The notes under the pieces were generated by a model, which was not told the origin of the DNA, made no database searches, and saw only the letters and a program-made list of their open reading frames with translations. A program made the translations under genes and the position numbers. A stretch of 64,000 nucleotides of DNA, taken from positions 62,001 to 126,000 of the forward strand of contig SIHQ01000010.1 of assembly GCA_004762125.1 (NCBI GenBank). Reading direction: 5' to 3'. Position 1 is the first letter of the stretch, and the number at the start of each line of letters is the position of its first letter. The stretch comes from Oceanospirillales bacterium (lineage in GTDB: Bacteria > Pseudomonadota > Gammaproteobacteria > Pseudomonadales > Endozoicomonadaceae). Positions 56,454 to 64,000 of this stretch are shown piece after piece.

Positions 56454-57671
56454 CTAGACGACAGCACCCAGTTGAAAAATTGGTAAATACATTGCAATTA
56501 TAAGACCACCTACGAGTACACCAAGTACCGACATGATCAGAGGTTCCATCAAACTGGTCAGACCATCCACCATGTTGTCTACTTCGTCTTCGTAGAAGGT
56601 CGCAACTTTGTCCAGCATTTCATCCAGAGCACCAGACTCTTCACCAATGGCTACCATTTGTATGGCCATGGATGGAAATATGCCTGTGTTTTTCATGGCA
56701 AACTGCAGTTGTTGACCACTGGAAACGTCTTCCATAATCCGGTTGGTCGCATCAGAATAAACTACGTTACCAGCGGCACCGGCAACTGACTCCAGAGCGT
56801 CAACCAGAGGTACACCTGCTGCGAATGTTGTCGCTAGGGTTCTGGCAAAACGAGCAACGGCTGATTTATCCAGAATGCCGCCAATGATGGGCATTTTCAG
56901 TAATAGTTTGTCCATTCTATCGCGGGTGGCTTTGGATTTTTGCATGGCCTTTTTCAAGCCGAACACAAGACCAATTATTACTCCCACCATGATATACCAG
57001 GTTTCCTGAACCACTTCAGAAATACCGATAACCATTTGGGTGAATGCTGGTAATTCTGCACCAAAACCGGCAAACACTTCTTCAAACTGTGGAACCACTT
57101 TGATGAGCAAAATACCAGTCACAACAAACGCAATACAGACAACCGCAATAGGGTAGTTCATTGCTTTTTTGATTTTGGACTTCAGTGCTTCGGTTTTTTC
57201 TTTATAAGTGGCTATTCGATCCAATAGCGTATCAAGGGCACCAGACTGCTCACCTGAAGAAACTAGGCTGCAGTAGAGGTCATCGAAGTAGAGAGGGTGT
57301 GCCCTAAGGGCATCAGCCATGTTAGTACCACCAGCAACATCATTTTTGATCTTGCCAATCAGTTCCTTCAAGGCCGGTTTGTCCACACCTTCTGCAGTAA
57401 TGTCAAAAGAGTTCAGTAGAGGAACACCGGCTTTCATCATGGTGGCCAACTGACGAGTGAACAGAGCAATATCCATAGGGGTGATTTTGCCACCCTTGGT
57501 GCCCAGGCTCATGCCCTTTTTCTTAACTTTTGCTGAGCTGATTCCCTGCTTTCGGAGTTCGGCCTTGATCAGGGCTGCACTGCTACCCTGCATCTCTCCT
57601 TTGGCCTTCCGGCCACCTTTGTCCTTACCTTCCCAGACAAAAGTGGTTGATTTTTTAGGTTTACGTGCCAT
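56454..57671 (-). CDS. pilC: Type IV pilus inner-membrane platform protein PilC
   Basis: PilC is the polytopic platform that couples the PilB and PilT motors to pilin assembly. The 405-residue product has two T2SSF domains. The first is marked by FTRQLATMMKAGVPLL and SSGEQSGALDTLLDRIA, and the second by FARTLATTFAAGVPLVDALE and AIGEESGALDEMLDKVA. Three hydrophobic segments lie near 170-190, 215-235 and 375-400. It is usually between pilB and pilD; here it stands alone, with no pilB upstream and pilD 15 kb away. Confidence 0.97.
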   Translation of the reverse strand: MARKPKKSTTFVWEGKDKGGRKAKGEMQGSSAALIKAELRKQGISSAKVKKKGMSLGTKGGKITPMDIALFTRQLATMMKAGVPLLNSFDITAEGVDKPALKELIGKIKNDVAGGTNMADALRAHPLYFDDLYCSLVSSGEQSGALDTLLDRIATYKEKTEALKSKIKKAMNYPIAVVCIAFVVTGILLIKVVPQFEEVFAGFGAELPAFTQMVIGISEVVQETWYIMVGVIIGLVFGLKKAMQKSKATRDRMDKLLLKMPIIGGILDKSAVARFARTLATTFAAGVPLVDALESVAGAAGNVVYSDATNRIMEDVSSGQQLQFAMKNTGIFPSMAIQMVAIGEESGALDEMLDKVATFYEDEVDNMVDGLTSLMEPLIMSVLGVLVGGLIIAMYLPIFQLGAVV

Positions 57672-57891
57672 TCGTAGCCCGTTCCGTAGCTCGTTTTTTG
57701 TCTATCGTGAAAAACTTCGCCGATTCAATGACGAAATTTCAGTATCCTTCACGTGCCTATACCGAGACTGATGAGTTCGCTATAGGCTTTGTCGGCGTGT
57801 ATTGTACGAGACCTTAATAAAACTTTATATGCGCCAGCTGGCAAAACGATAAAAAGACTGGAAAATAAGTGTTTTTTCTAATGAGACTGCA
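57672..57891. other. Intergenic region between apaH and pilC
   Basis: This 220-bp gap must hold the pilC promoter (minus strand). No gene or clear promoter or operator motif is visible. A small inverted repeat GACTGC/GCAGTC (57885-57903) straddles the apaH stop codon but lacks a T run. Confidence 0.4.
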
Positions 57892-58698
57892 TTAACAGCA
57901 GTCGACTGAAGTTAAGCTGAAATCATCAAGGCAGAGTGCTGTCAGACAGCGACCCCAGACACAACCGGTATCCAGTGCAAATAGATTTTTGCGAGGTGTA
58001 TCACCTTCCAGAGCGGCCCAATGGCCAAAAATTATTTTTTCCTTAAACATCGGGCTGTCTGGAAAATCAAACCAAGGAGCAAAGCCCTTACTGGGTTTGG
58101 TACCTTTATTCTCAAGGTCCAGCTTTCCATACTGATCACAGAAGCGCATGCGGGTCAGATAGGCTGCTGTCATTTTGAGTTTGGCGCCGCGGGTAAGAGC
58201 GGTTTCCATTGAGTTGACTTTATCGGTCTTGAACAGAAAGCGCAGAAACTGCTGGTAATCATCTGCCTGGAGAGCCGCTTCAAGTTTCTTAGCGTAGATT
58301 CTGGCCTGTTTTAATGTCCAGATAGGCGGAATGCCTGCATGCACCATGGTGATTGCATGGTCCTTATCATGGTGCAGCAGTGGTCGGTGTCTGAGCCAAT
58401 CAATAAGCTCTTCGCTGTCAGGCGCTTTTAGTAGCTGTGTCAGAGTGTCTTTCTTTTTAGCACGTCGTATATTGGCCGCCACAGCTAGAAGGTGTATATC
58501 ATGATTGCCAAGCACAGAAATACAGTTCTTCTTCAGACTTTTGAGATAACGCAATGTCGACAGAGAGTCGGGACCTCTGTTGACCATATCGCCAGCCACC
58601 CATAACTGGTCAGGCCCAGGCTCGAAGCCTACCTTATCCAGCAAATGGCGCAGAGGGTCGTAACAACCCTGTATATCACCGACGACATAGACCGACAT
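57892..58698 (-). CDS. apaH: Diadenosine tetraphosphatase, symmetrical
   Basis: ApaH hydrolyses Ap4A to two ADP and also removes Np4 caps from RNA. The 268-residue metallophosphatase has VGDIQGCYDPL, AGDMVNRGPDS, LGNHDIHLLAV and FGHWAALEGDT. It is the last gene of the lptD-surA-pdxA-rsmA-apaH series. In E. coli apaG lies between rsmA and apaH, but here only 88 bp separate the two and apaG is absent. Confidence 0.96.
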   Translation of the reverse strand: MSVYVVGDIQGCYDPLRHLLDKVGFEPGPDQLWVAGDMVNRGPDSLSTLRYLKSLKKNCISVLGNHDIHLLAVAANIRRAKKKDTLTQLLKAPDSEELIDWLRHRPLLHHDKDHAITMVHAGIPPIWTLKQARIYAKKLEAALQADDYQQFLRFLFKTDKVNSMETALTRGAKLKMTAAYLTRMRFCDQYGKLDLENKGTKPSKGFAPWFDFPDSPMFKEKIIFGHWAALEGDTPRKNLFALDTGCVWGRCLTALCLDDFSLTSVDCC

Positions 58699-58786
58699 TA
58701 ATGCATTTCTCCTGAAGCCAGACTAACCAACAGGTAAAAAGAAAGTGAGAGCTAACTATTAGCGTTCTCTAATAGTATTAACCCAG

Positions 58787-59584
58787 TCAGCCCTTATCAT
58801 TCAAGTAGTCCGCGATAGAAACGAACTGTTCAAGAGTAACTCGCTCGGGTCTGAGCGTAGGTTCAATACCCAGTTCTTCCATCTCTTCAGAAGAAATCAG
58901 TGATTTCAGTGTATTGCGCATGGTTTTTCGTCGCTGTTGAAAAGCCTCGCGAACAACGCGTTCCAGCATTTTTACGTTCTTGCAGGGGTAGGGCAGCTCT
59001 TTATGAGGAGTCAGTCGTACAATGGCTGAGTCGACTTTGGGAACAGGACTAAAGCATTCTGGATTAACAATAAACAGATAATCAACCCGGCAGTAATACT
59101 GAGTCATAATTCCCAGACGACCATAATGCTTATCACCTGACTGTGCCGCCAAGCGCTCTACGACTTCTTTCTGCAACATAAAGTGCATGTCGTGGATCAA
59201 CCCTTGAAAATCCAACAGATGAAAAATCAAAGGTGTTGAGATGTTGTAGGGCAGGTTACCAACCAGTCGAAGCGGTTGATTGTCTTTTTGAAGCGTCTTG
59301 AAATCAAACTTCAGGGCGTCACCCTGATGGATTCTGAAACCAGGATTCATACCAAAACGAAGATTCAGTATTGGAATAAGATCTTTGTCGAGCTCAACGA
59401 CATCCAGTTCACCGGCATTTTCAAGCAGATACTCGGTAATGGCACCCTGACCAGGACCGATTTCCACAAGACTCTGACCTTCCCTAGGGTGGATGGAGCG
59501 AATAATACGCTGAATAACGCCATGGTCATGGAGGAAGTTTTGACCAAAGCGTTTGCGAGCCTTGTGAAAAGGAATATCTGTCAT
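58787..59584 (-). CDS. rsmA: 16S rRNA dimethyladenosine transferase RsmA (KsgA)
   Basis: RsmA dimethylates A1518 and A1519 in the 3' hairpin of 16S rRNA. The 265-residue product has KRFGQNFLHDHG, the SAM motif VEIGPGQGAITEYLL and the catalytic NLPYNISTPLIF. FQQRRKTMRNTLK near the C-terminus is also a family segment. It follows pdxA after 84 bp on the same strand. Confidence 0.97.
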   Translation of the reverse strand: MTDIPFHKARKRFGQNFLHDHGVIQRIIRSIHPREGQSLVEIGPGQGAITEYLLENAGELDVVELDKDLIPILNLRFGMNPGFRIHQGDALKFDFKTLQKDNQPLRLVGNLPYNISTPLIFHLLDFQGLIHDMHFMLQKEVVERLAAQSGDKHYGRLGIMTQYYCRVDYLFIVNPECFSPVPKVDSAIVRLTPHKELPYPCKNVKMLERVVREAFQQRRKTMRNTLKSLISSEEMEELGIEPTLRPERVTLEQFVSIADYLNDKG

Positions 59585-59668
59585 AGTGTGTCGAACGTAG
59601 AACCTGTGATGGGGGCGGTATAATACTGACAGTAAAGAGATTTTACTATCAGAAAAGATGCGATGGTT

Positions 59669-60658
59669 TCATTGAGAAACCATCGAGAGGGCATAATTAA
59701 TAGCCGTGAGCAGACTGCCTGAGTTAGCTTTGCCAGTACCGGCGAGATCAAGAGCTGTGCCGTGATCCACGGAAGTTCTGATGACGGGTAAGCCAAGAGT
59801 GATATTTACGGCGTTGCCAAACCCTTTGTACTTCAATACTGGAAGCCCTTGATCGTGATACATGGCCAACACTGCATCAGCTCTCTTTAGGTAGGCAGGA
59901 TTGAATAGAGTGTCAGCCGGCAGAGGACCTTCCAGTTCCATACCTTCAGATCTGAGACGGTTTAATACGGGGATGATGGTCTCTATCTCTTCCATGCCCA
60001 AATGCCCGCCTTCACCTGCATGAGGGTTTAAGCCACAGACAAGAATTCTGGGTTTGGTGATGGAAAATTTATTCTGTAAATCCTGGTGCAGAATTCGAAT
60101 GACCTTTGTCAAAGATGTTTCGGTTATAGCGTCTGAAACATCTTTCAAAGGCAAATGAGTGGTTGCTAATGCTACTCGCAACCCCTCAGTAGCCAGCATC
60201 ATCACGACTTTATCTGTATTGGTTTTATCTGCCAGAAACTCGGTGTGTCCGCTGAATGGAACGCCTGCGTCGTTAATCACTTCCTTACTGATGGGAGCAG
60301 TTACCATGGCATCAAACAAGCCACTCTGGCAGCCGTCAACTGCAGCAGAAAGCATGGAAAGTACGTACTGACTGTTATTGGGGTTTAGCTGACCAACGCT
60401 ACAGGTGGTATTCAGGGAAATAGGCATTACCAGAATTGTACCAGGAGCAGGTATTGAAAAATCATCTGGATTGAACAGTTTGAATTGGATATCGAGCCCA
60501 AGCGTATTGGCTCTTTCTGCCAATAGCTCCGGGTCTGCAATGATTACAATTTGAGCCGGAATAGTTTGACTGGCTAGCATCAGGCAGATGTCAGGGCCAA
60601 TTCCAGCAGGTTCCCCAGAGGTGATTACCAACCGGGGAACTGCAGGAGACAAGGTCAT
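59669..60658 (-). CDS. pdxA: 4-hydroxythreonine-4-phosphate dehydrogenase
   Basis: PdxA oxidises 4-phosphohydroxy-L-threonine in the DXP-dependent pyridoxal phosphate pathway. The 329-residue product starts with [18 protein letters not shown]. The metal-ligand His residues lie in [25 protein letters not shown] and [16 protein letters not shown], and [14 protein letters not shown] is at the C-terminus. Its start is one base past the surA stop, indicating coupling. Confidence 0.97.
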   Translation of the reverse strand: MTLSPAVPRLVITSGEPAGIGPDICLMLASQTIPAQIVIIADPELLAERANTLGLDIQFKLFNPDDFSIPAPGTILVMPISLNTTCSVGQLNPNNSQYVLSMLSAAVDGCQSGLFDAMVTAPISKEVINDAGVPFSGHTEFLADKTNTDKVVMMLATEGLRVALATTHLPLKDVSDAITETSLTKVIRILHQDLQNKFSITKPRILVCGLNPHAGEGGHLGMEEIETIIPVLNRLRSEGMELEGPLPADTLFNPAYLKRADAVLAMYHDQGLPVLKYKGFGNAVNITLGLPVIRTSVDHGTALDLAGTGKANSGSLLTAINYALSMVSQ

Positions 60659-60659
60659 A

Positions 60660-61952
60660 TCAGAGACGAACCTCTACGTAGCTTTGGTCACGGATCTCTC
60701 TCAGCCATACCTGAAGTTCTTCTTCGAACTTGCGGCTGGCGAGGACTTCACGAACTTTGTCGCGGCGAACCTTGTCGCTGACATCAGAGTTTCTCTTACC
60801 CAGAACCTGGAGAACATGCCAGCCGAACGGACTCTTGAAAGGTTCGCTAACAACTTGTTCCGGTGTCAGTTTCATGGCCTGTTGAAATTCAGGAACCAGA
60901 GTCTTAGGTGCTATCCAACTAAGATCGCCACCATTCAGCGCTGATCCGGGGTCATCGGAATAGGCTTTCGCCAGTTCATTGAACTCTTCGCCGGACTCAA
61001 TGCGATCGTAAAGATTTTTGGCTAGCATCTGAGATTCAAGATCACTGCGGATTTCGTTGGGCTTGACCAGGATATGGCGAACATGAACCTGTTCTTCCAT
61101 ATGCTTTTCATTACCGCGAGTGTCCAGCAGTTTGAAGAGGTGGAAACCACCAGGGCTTCTTACCGGAGCAGAAACCTGTCCTTTCTTCATCTTGATGGCT
61201 TGGTTTGCGAACAGGCTTGGCAGCTGATCCGGTGAACGCCAGCCCAGGTCTCCGCCTTTAAGGGCATTTTGTCCCTTAGAGTAAGTGATAGCCTGTTCAG
61301 TAAAGTTCGCGCCTTTGTTCAGCTTCTGAGCCAGTTCGTTGGCCTGCTTTTGAGCTGCACGAACCTGATCCGGTGTTGGGTTGTCCTGAGTAGCAATCAG
61401 AATATGACCCAGACGATACTCAATCTGCGTACTGGCCTGGCCTTCAGGTGATTTCAGAAAGTTATCCACTTCCTGTTCACTGATCTGAATTCGTTCGCCA
61501 ATCTGACGCTGACGCACACGGTTGATGATCATCTCACGACGAATCTCCTCCCGAGCGTTAGCGTAGGACATGCCATCTGCTTCAAGGTTCTTCTTGAACT
61601 GCTCAACAGACATGCTGTTACGGCCGGCAATTCGACTGATAGCATCGTTCAGAGCCCAGTCGTCGATGCGAACACCGCCGCGTTGGCCTAACTGCAACTG
61701 CAAGTTCTCAAGAATCAATTGCTCGAGAACCTGTTGCTTAAGAACGCTTTCAGGAGGCAGATTGATATTACGGCTACCCAGCTGACGCTGAACAGACACA
61801 ATACGGTTTTTCAATTCGCTTTCCATTACTACGTCCTTGTCGACGACAGCAACTATGCGATCCAAAGGTATCGGCTTGGCATAAACCGTACCGTTAGCCA
61901 TTGCCAGCGTGCAGCAGGCGGCCATGAACAAGTGTTTCAATCCCTTCATCAT
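60660..61952 (-). CDS. surA: Periplasmic chaperone and peptidyl-prolyl isomerase SurA
   Basis: SurA escorts outer-membrane proteins, including LptD, through the periplasm. The 430-residue product has a signal peptide (cleavage near TVYA^KPIPLDR), the SurA N-terminal chaperone domain and two parvulin domains. The first runs from about [13 protein letters not shown], and the second from [12 protein letters not shown] to [12 protein letters not shown]. Its ATG overlaps the lptD stop (TAATG). Confidence 0.97.
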   Translation of the reverse strand: MMKGLKHLFMAACCTLAMANGTVYAKPIPLDRIVAVVDKDVVMESELKNRIVSVQRQLGSRNINLPPESVLKQQVLEQLILENLQLQLGQRGGVRIDDWALNDAISRIAGRNSMSVEQFKKNLEADGMSYANAREEIRREMIINRVRQRQIGERIQISEQEVDNFLKSPEGQASTQIEYRLGHILIATQDNPTPDQVRAAQKQANELAQKLNKGANFTEQAITYSKGQNALKGGDLGWRSPDQLPSLFANQAIKMKKGQVSAPVRSPGGFHLFKLLDTRGNEKHMEEQVHVRHILVKPNEIRSDLESQMLAKNLYDRIESGEEFNELAKAYSDDPGSALNGGDLSWIAPKTLVPEFQQAMKLTPEQVVSEPFKSPFGWHVLQVLGKRNSDVSDKVRRDKVREVLASRKFEEELQVWLREIRDQSYVEVRL

Positions 61953-64000
61953 TACTTCTCGCGAATCTTGTAGCCTTTGATACCTTGCAAATGTTCAGTT
62001 CCGGAGTTTCCGGTGATGTTCCCCAGCCCACTTAGGACAAACTGCAGGAAGATCCCTTTCTTCGGATCAGGATGGTCGATATTATCATCCGATTCGATCC
62101 ATGAACGCCAGAACATCCGAACCTGATAACAGCAACTGGTGTATTCGACACCGGCAAGCTGCTCAAGGTTCCTTTTGTTAGTCATATCGTACTGATAACG
62201 CCCCAGAGCTCCCCAGTTACGGGTGAAAGCCAGTGGCCAGGCAAAGGAGAAATCAGCCTGATTCAGGTTGTTACCAGTCGTTATACCAGTTGATTTATCG
62301 TTTTGATTCAGAATGTAGCGATCGACCCTGTCCTGGAAACGATACCCTAAGTTGACCACTTTTCGGTCTTCAGGGTTCCATTGATAGCTTAATTGATAGT
62401 TGTCTACACGGTTTTCATTGGTGTTCCATGAGAAATCCTGTCTCAGGCTCATGGTACGGTTGAAGTTGTAGACAAATTCAGACGCTAGCGGGGAGGTCGA
62501 ATTAGTGAGTTCATTTTTGGTACGATCGTCCAGTCCTACGTAATTGTCTGTAATGTCATCTACCGGGCGCCCCTGTTGGCCAAGATTGCTGGCAATATAC
62601 ACTTTACGATCTGCAAAATAGAGGATCTGACCTAACCCGAAGCGCATTTTTTCAAAACCGGAATCATCAATCAGGCGGGTAGTGAAACCCAACGCAACTT
62701 GGTTGGTATCACCGATACGGTCATATCCATTGAAGCGATTATCCCTCCAGAGAGACCCATAGCTGAAGCTACTGGCTCCAGAGTCGAAGTTAGGATTAAA
62801 CTCCTGATTCTCTTTGTGAGGGACATACAGATATTTGGCTCTGGGCTCAAAGGTATGCGTATAAGCGTTACCAAACAGATTGGTGAGTCTATCAAAGAAT
62901 AAGCCGCTGTCTAAAGCAAAGCTTGCTGCATTGGTTTTAGGTGAATCGGAAAAGTCATTGGCATTAATGTTATTAGTGCCATAAGAACCTTCCAAATCAT
63001 TAGTGACATCAGCCTTGACCAAATCCTTTAGGTTGTAGTTAACGCTTCGTACCTTGACTTCAGGCGTCAGGAATCCCCAGAGATTTTCGATTGGATAACT
63101 GATGCCAGCTTCAGCGTATGTTCGCCCACCTTGAGCTCGCTTAATACCAAACCCTTTATCATACTCACTTTGCTTGATTTCAGGATTCGGGAAATCTGGA
63201 TGATCATTTTCTCTAAGAAAGCGCCATTTATCAGCACGCTGGAAATAAGTGTAATCAGCCAGATAGTCAAGGTTGAGCGTCTCACCCAGTTGCCAGTGAC
63301 CATCCAGCACCAGCTGAGGCAGCTTGTTGTATGGATCGTCTGATGTCTGGCTCATGTTCTTGAACTTCTGAGCTTTCAGTTTGAGAGACCAGAAGTTGAT
63401 GTCACTGCCACCCTGATACTCAGTACCTATCTTTTGATTCAGTGGCGCTGTGCTGCTCAGTTTCAGACTACTGCCGAAATCGGTGATGTAGTTTTTGTCA
63501 CTGGCGTCGGCATAATCCAGATCAGCAGTCCAACGACGGCTGAAGTTCTGCTGGTAGCGAACATTTGCCAACCAGCGATCTTTGTCCTGATAAGGATTTT
63601 CTTTTTCTAGCTGATCTTTATTAACCAGTCCGGCAACACCTACTTCCCCTTTGCCAGATTCATTCATATACCTGAATTCATTTTCTAGCAGCAGTCCGCG
63701 TTTCTCCATATAACGTGGAGTGATGGTCGCGTCATAGTCGGGTGCGATATTCCAGTAGTAAGGAACTGTGAGGTCGAAACCGTTTTCGTCACCGAAGGCA
63801 AAACTTGGATAGAGGAAACCAGATTGTCGACGACTATCAATAGGGAAATACAAATAAGGCGTGTAGAAAATGGGTAACCCATGAACACGGATCACAGCGT
63901 CTGTTGCTGTGCCAAAGCCTGTATTAGGATCCAGGGTGATGCTGTCACCGGATAGTTTCCAACCGTTGTCGCCTGGTTTACAGCTGGTGTAGGTGGCATC
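61952..64000 (-). CDS. lptD: LPS-assembly protein LptD, C-terminal part (5' end outside window)
   Basis: LptD is the outer-membrane barrel that, with LptE, inserts LPS into the outer leaflet. The frame is open from the window edge (DATYTSCKPGDNGWKLSG) to the stop. It contains VFYTPYLYFP-like sequence in the form PIFYTPYLYFPIDSRRQSGF, many amphipathic barrel strands, and the late Cys pair in YTSCCYQVRMFWRSW. Together with Cys in YTSC these match E. coli Cys173 and Cys724-725, which form interdomain disulfides. It is followed by surA with a one-base overlap, as in enterics. Confidence 0.96.
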   Translation of the reverse strand, partial: DATYTSCKPGDNGWKLSGDSITLDPNTGFGTATDAVIRVHGLPIFYTPYLYFPIDSRRQSGFLYPSFAFGDENGFDLTVPYYWNIAPDYDATITPRYMEKRGLLLENEFRYMNESGKGEVGVAGLVNKDQLEKENPYQDKDRWLANVRYQQNFSRRWTADLDYADASDKNYITDFGSSLKLSSTAPLNQKIGTEYQGGSDINFWSLKLKAQKFKNMSQTSDDPYNKLPQLVLDGHWQLGETLNLDYLADYTYFQRADKWRFLRENDHPDFPNPEIKQSEYDKGFGIKRAQGGRTYAEAGISYPIENLWGFLTPEVKVRSVNYNLKDLVKADVTNDLEGSYGTNNINANDFSDSPKTNAASFALDSGLFFDRLTNLFGNAYTHTFEPRAKYLYVPHKENQEFNPNFDSGASSFSYGSLWRDNRFNGYDRIGDTNQVALGFTTRLIDDSGFEKMRFGLGQILYFADRKVYIASNLGQQGRPVDDITDNYVGLDDRTKNELTNSTSPLASEFVYNFNRTMSLRQDFSWNTNENRVDNYQLSYQWNPEDRKVVNLGYRFQDRVDRYILNQNDKSTGITTGNNLNQADFSFAWPLAFTRNWGALGRYQYDMTNKRNLEQLAGVEYTSCCYQVRMFWRSWIESDDNIDHPDPKKGIFLQFVLSGLGNITGNSGTEHLQGIKGYKIREK

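Overview
The window reads as chromosome of a marine, host-associated gammaproteobacterium, most like the Oceanospirillales/Endozoicomonas lineage. The housekeeping runs are typically gammaproteobacterial: obgE-proB, rpsT/murJ, ribF-ileS-lspA-fkpB-ispH, and lptD-surA-pdxA-rsmA-apaH. The lineage is inferred from protein character and gene content, since no rRNA is present. I see no tRNA, rRNA or CRISPR array.

Layout. 1-3.8 kb: the 3' end of obgE, then proB, rpsT (minus) and murJ. 3.9-6.9 kb: two unrecognised minus-strand genes sit where murJ and ribF are usually close neighbours. 7.0-13.4 kb: ribF, ileS, lspA, fkpB, ispH. 13.4-35.5 kb: three successive, paralogous minor-pilin/PilY1 operons of the type IV pilus (here called A minus, B plus, C minus), holding 15 prepilin-like genes and three very different PilY1 proteins. 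35.7-37.8 kb: a FimX-like degenerate GGDEF/EAL protein. 37.9-41.1 kb: nadE, then coaE and pilD. 41.3-48.2 kb: a glycerol regulon, glpABC divergent from glpFK, with GlpR-like operator sequences between them. 48.3-53.8 kb: a GlcNAc regulon, nagB-nagA-nagC divergent from nagE. nagE is cut off in its EIIC domain by a degraded IS1182-like element, and a 5'-truncated gene lies on the far side. 53.9-56.2 kb: a large unrecognised repeat-helix protein. 56.5-64 kb: pilC, apaH, rsmA, pdxA, surA and the 3' part of lptD.

How the parts fit. PilD would process all the prepilins and PilC is the inner-membrane platform. The three FimT-PilV-PilW-PilX-PilY1 sets look like alternative pilus-priming/tip-adhesin complexes. 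PilY1-A has a von Willebrand A domain split by about 600 residues of three tandem beta-type modules. PilY1-B has an N-terminus with calcium-loop motifs and no MIDAS. PilY1-C is a compact form with an intact MIDAS. The FimX-like protein next door is a plausible c-di-GMP-linked regulator of this pilus. The glycerol and amino-sugar regulons are catabolic. NagB keeps all its catalytic and allosteric residues, and two NagC-type palindromes sit symmetrically between nagB and nagE, but the transporter they would control is broken.

Strongest leads: the triple pilus-tip locus, the interrupted vWA domain of PilY1-A, the small CxxC secreted protein inside operon C, and the IS-mediated deletion that destroyed nagE.
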